From: Proteus appendicitidis
GTDB taxonomy: Bacteria > Pseudomonadota > Gammaproteobacteria > Enterobacterales > Enterobacteriaceae
Reading direction: 5' to 3'
Assembly (NCBI RefSeq): GCF_030271835.1
Contig: NZ_CP127389.1
Span: forward strand, 1,400,001 to 1,464,000
DNA: 64,000 bases
Shown here: one piece after another, positions 63,830 to 64,000 of the stretch
Position numbering within the stretch: the stretch's first letter is position 1
Layout of the letters: each line of letters starts with the position of its first letter
Made by a program: the position numbers and the translations under genes
Notes under the pieces: model-generated
Seen by the model: the letters and a program-made list of their open reading frames with translations, nothing else
Databases searched by the model: none
Told to the model about the DNA's origin: nothing

Positions 63830-64000
63830 TGCGTTGCTACTAAGCGGAACCGACGAAAACATATGCTATCAAACATCACTTCACCATCAGGATGAAAACC
63901 TAACCGTAAAATAGTTTTAATTTTTACCCTACTCAAGGGAAGTAAAATAGTGATGCTTTCTAGTTTCATTTCACAGAAAGCACGTCTGATAATTTCGTCA
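63817..64000 (-). CDS. 3' end of an unrecognised, possibly phage-related gene
   Basis: A minus-strand frame enters from the right edge and stops at 63817-63819: DEIIRRAFCEMKLESITILLPLSRVKIKTILRLGFHPDGEVMFDSICFRRFRLVATQKPV. The K.LES...LLP.SR......LGF..DG pattern recalls GNAT-like proteins of prophages. The start is outside the window. Family uncertain. Confidence 0.5.
   Translation of the reverse strand, partial: DEIIRRAFCEMKLESITILLPLSRVKIKTILRLGFHPDGEVMFDSICFRRFRLVATQKPV

Noticed and set aside
1..64000. CRISPR arrays, insertion sequences, matS sites
   Set aside because: No regularly spaced repeats, no transposase and no GTGACRNYGTCAC site were found by eye.

Overview
The window is AT-rich chromosomal DNA of a gammaproteobacterium in the Enterobacterales. 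Gene content, gene order and protein sequences match the E. coli 20-23 minute region, but the base composition and the accessory genes point to Proteus or a close Morganellaceae relative such as Providencia. That assignment is inferred from protein similarity recalled from memory; no database search was run.

Left part (1-43.7 kb): a largely syntenic housekeeping backbone. In order it holds aphA (3' end), ldtD, mepK, gloC, aspC, ompF, asnS, pncB, pepN, pyrD, zapC, ycbX, rlmL, uup, pqiABC, rmf, fabA, ycbZ, matP, ompA, sulA, sxy, yccS, helD, mgsA, yccU, hspQ, acyP, tusE, a tRNA-Ser(UGA) and holE. It covers peptidoglycan 3-3 crosslink making and trimming (LdtD/MepK), porins, NAD and pyrimidine synthesis, rRNA methylation, lipid transport (Pqi), division control (ZapC, SulA, MatP) and stress hibernation (Rmf). 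Two insertions break the synteny. One is a YhcG-type PDDEXK nuclease gene between pepN and pyrD, bracketed by an exact 28-bp direct repeat of the pepN terminator region. The other is a ytcA-mdtN-mdtO-like efflux operon between rmf and fabA that lacks an mdtP outer-membrane partner.

Middle part (43.9-57.3 kb): a mosaic of accessory genes. It has a six-cysteine secreted protein, gene remnants, a PACE-family efflux gene divergent from a LysR regulator with a perfect 20-bp palindrome between them, a yeaR-yoaG pair in which YoaG looks internally duplicated, cbpA-cbpM, a secreted C69 peptidase, a Rob-like regulator, a PliC/MliC-type lysozyme inhibitor, an alpha/beta hydrolase, a cold-shock gene with a long leader, and an LpxL/LpxP-type acyltransferase.

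Right part (57.3-64 kb): the main discovery. Two nearly identical RyhB-type small RNA genes lie 3.5 kb apart on the minus strand. Each has a -35/-10 promoter, a Fur box overlapping the -10, the conserved RyhB core and a rho-independent terminator. Between them are a short pilin-like gene and a SUKH-HEAT protein. Just upstream of the second copy is a short basic ORF with a strong ribosome binding site and its own Fur-like box. The window ends with a 5'-nucleotidase, a DUF1543 protein and the 3' end of an unrecognised gene.
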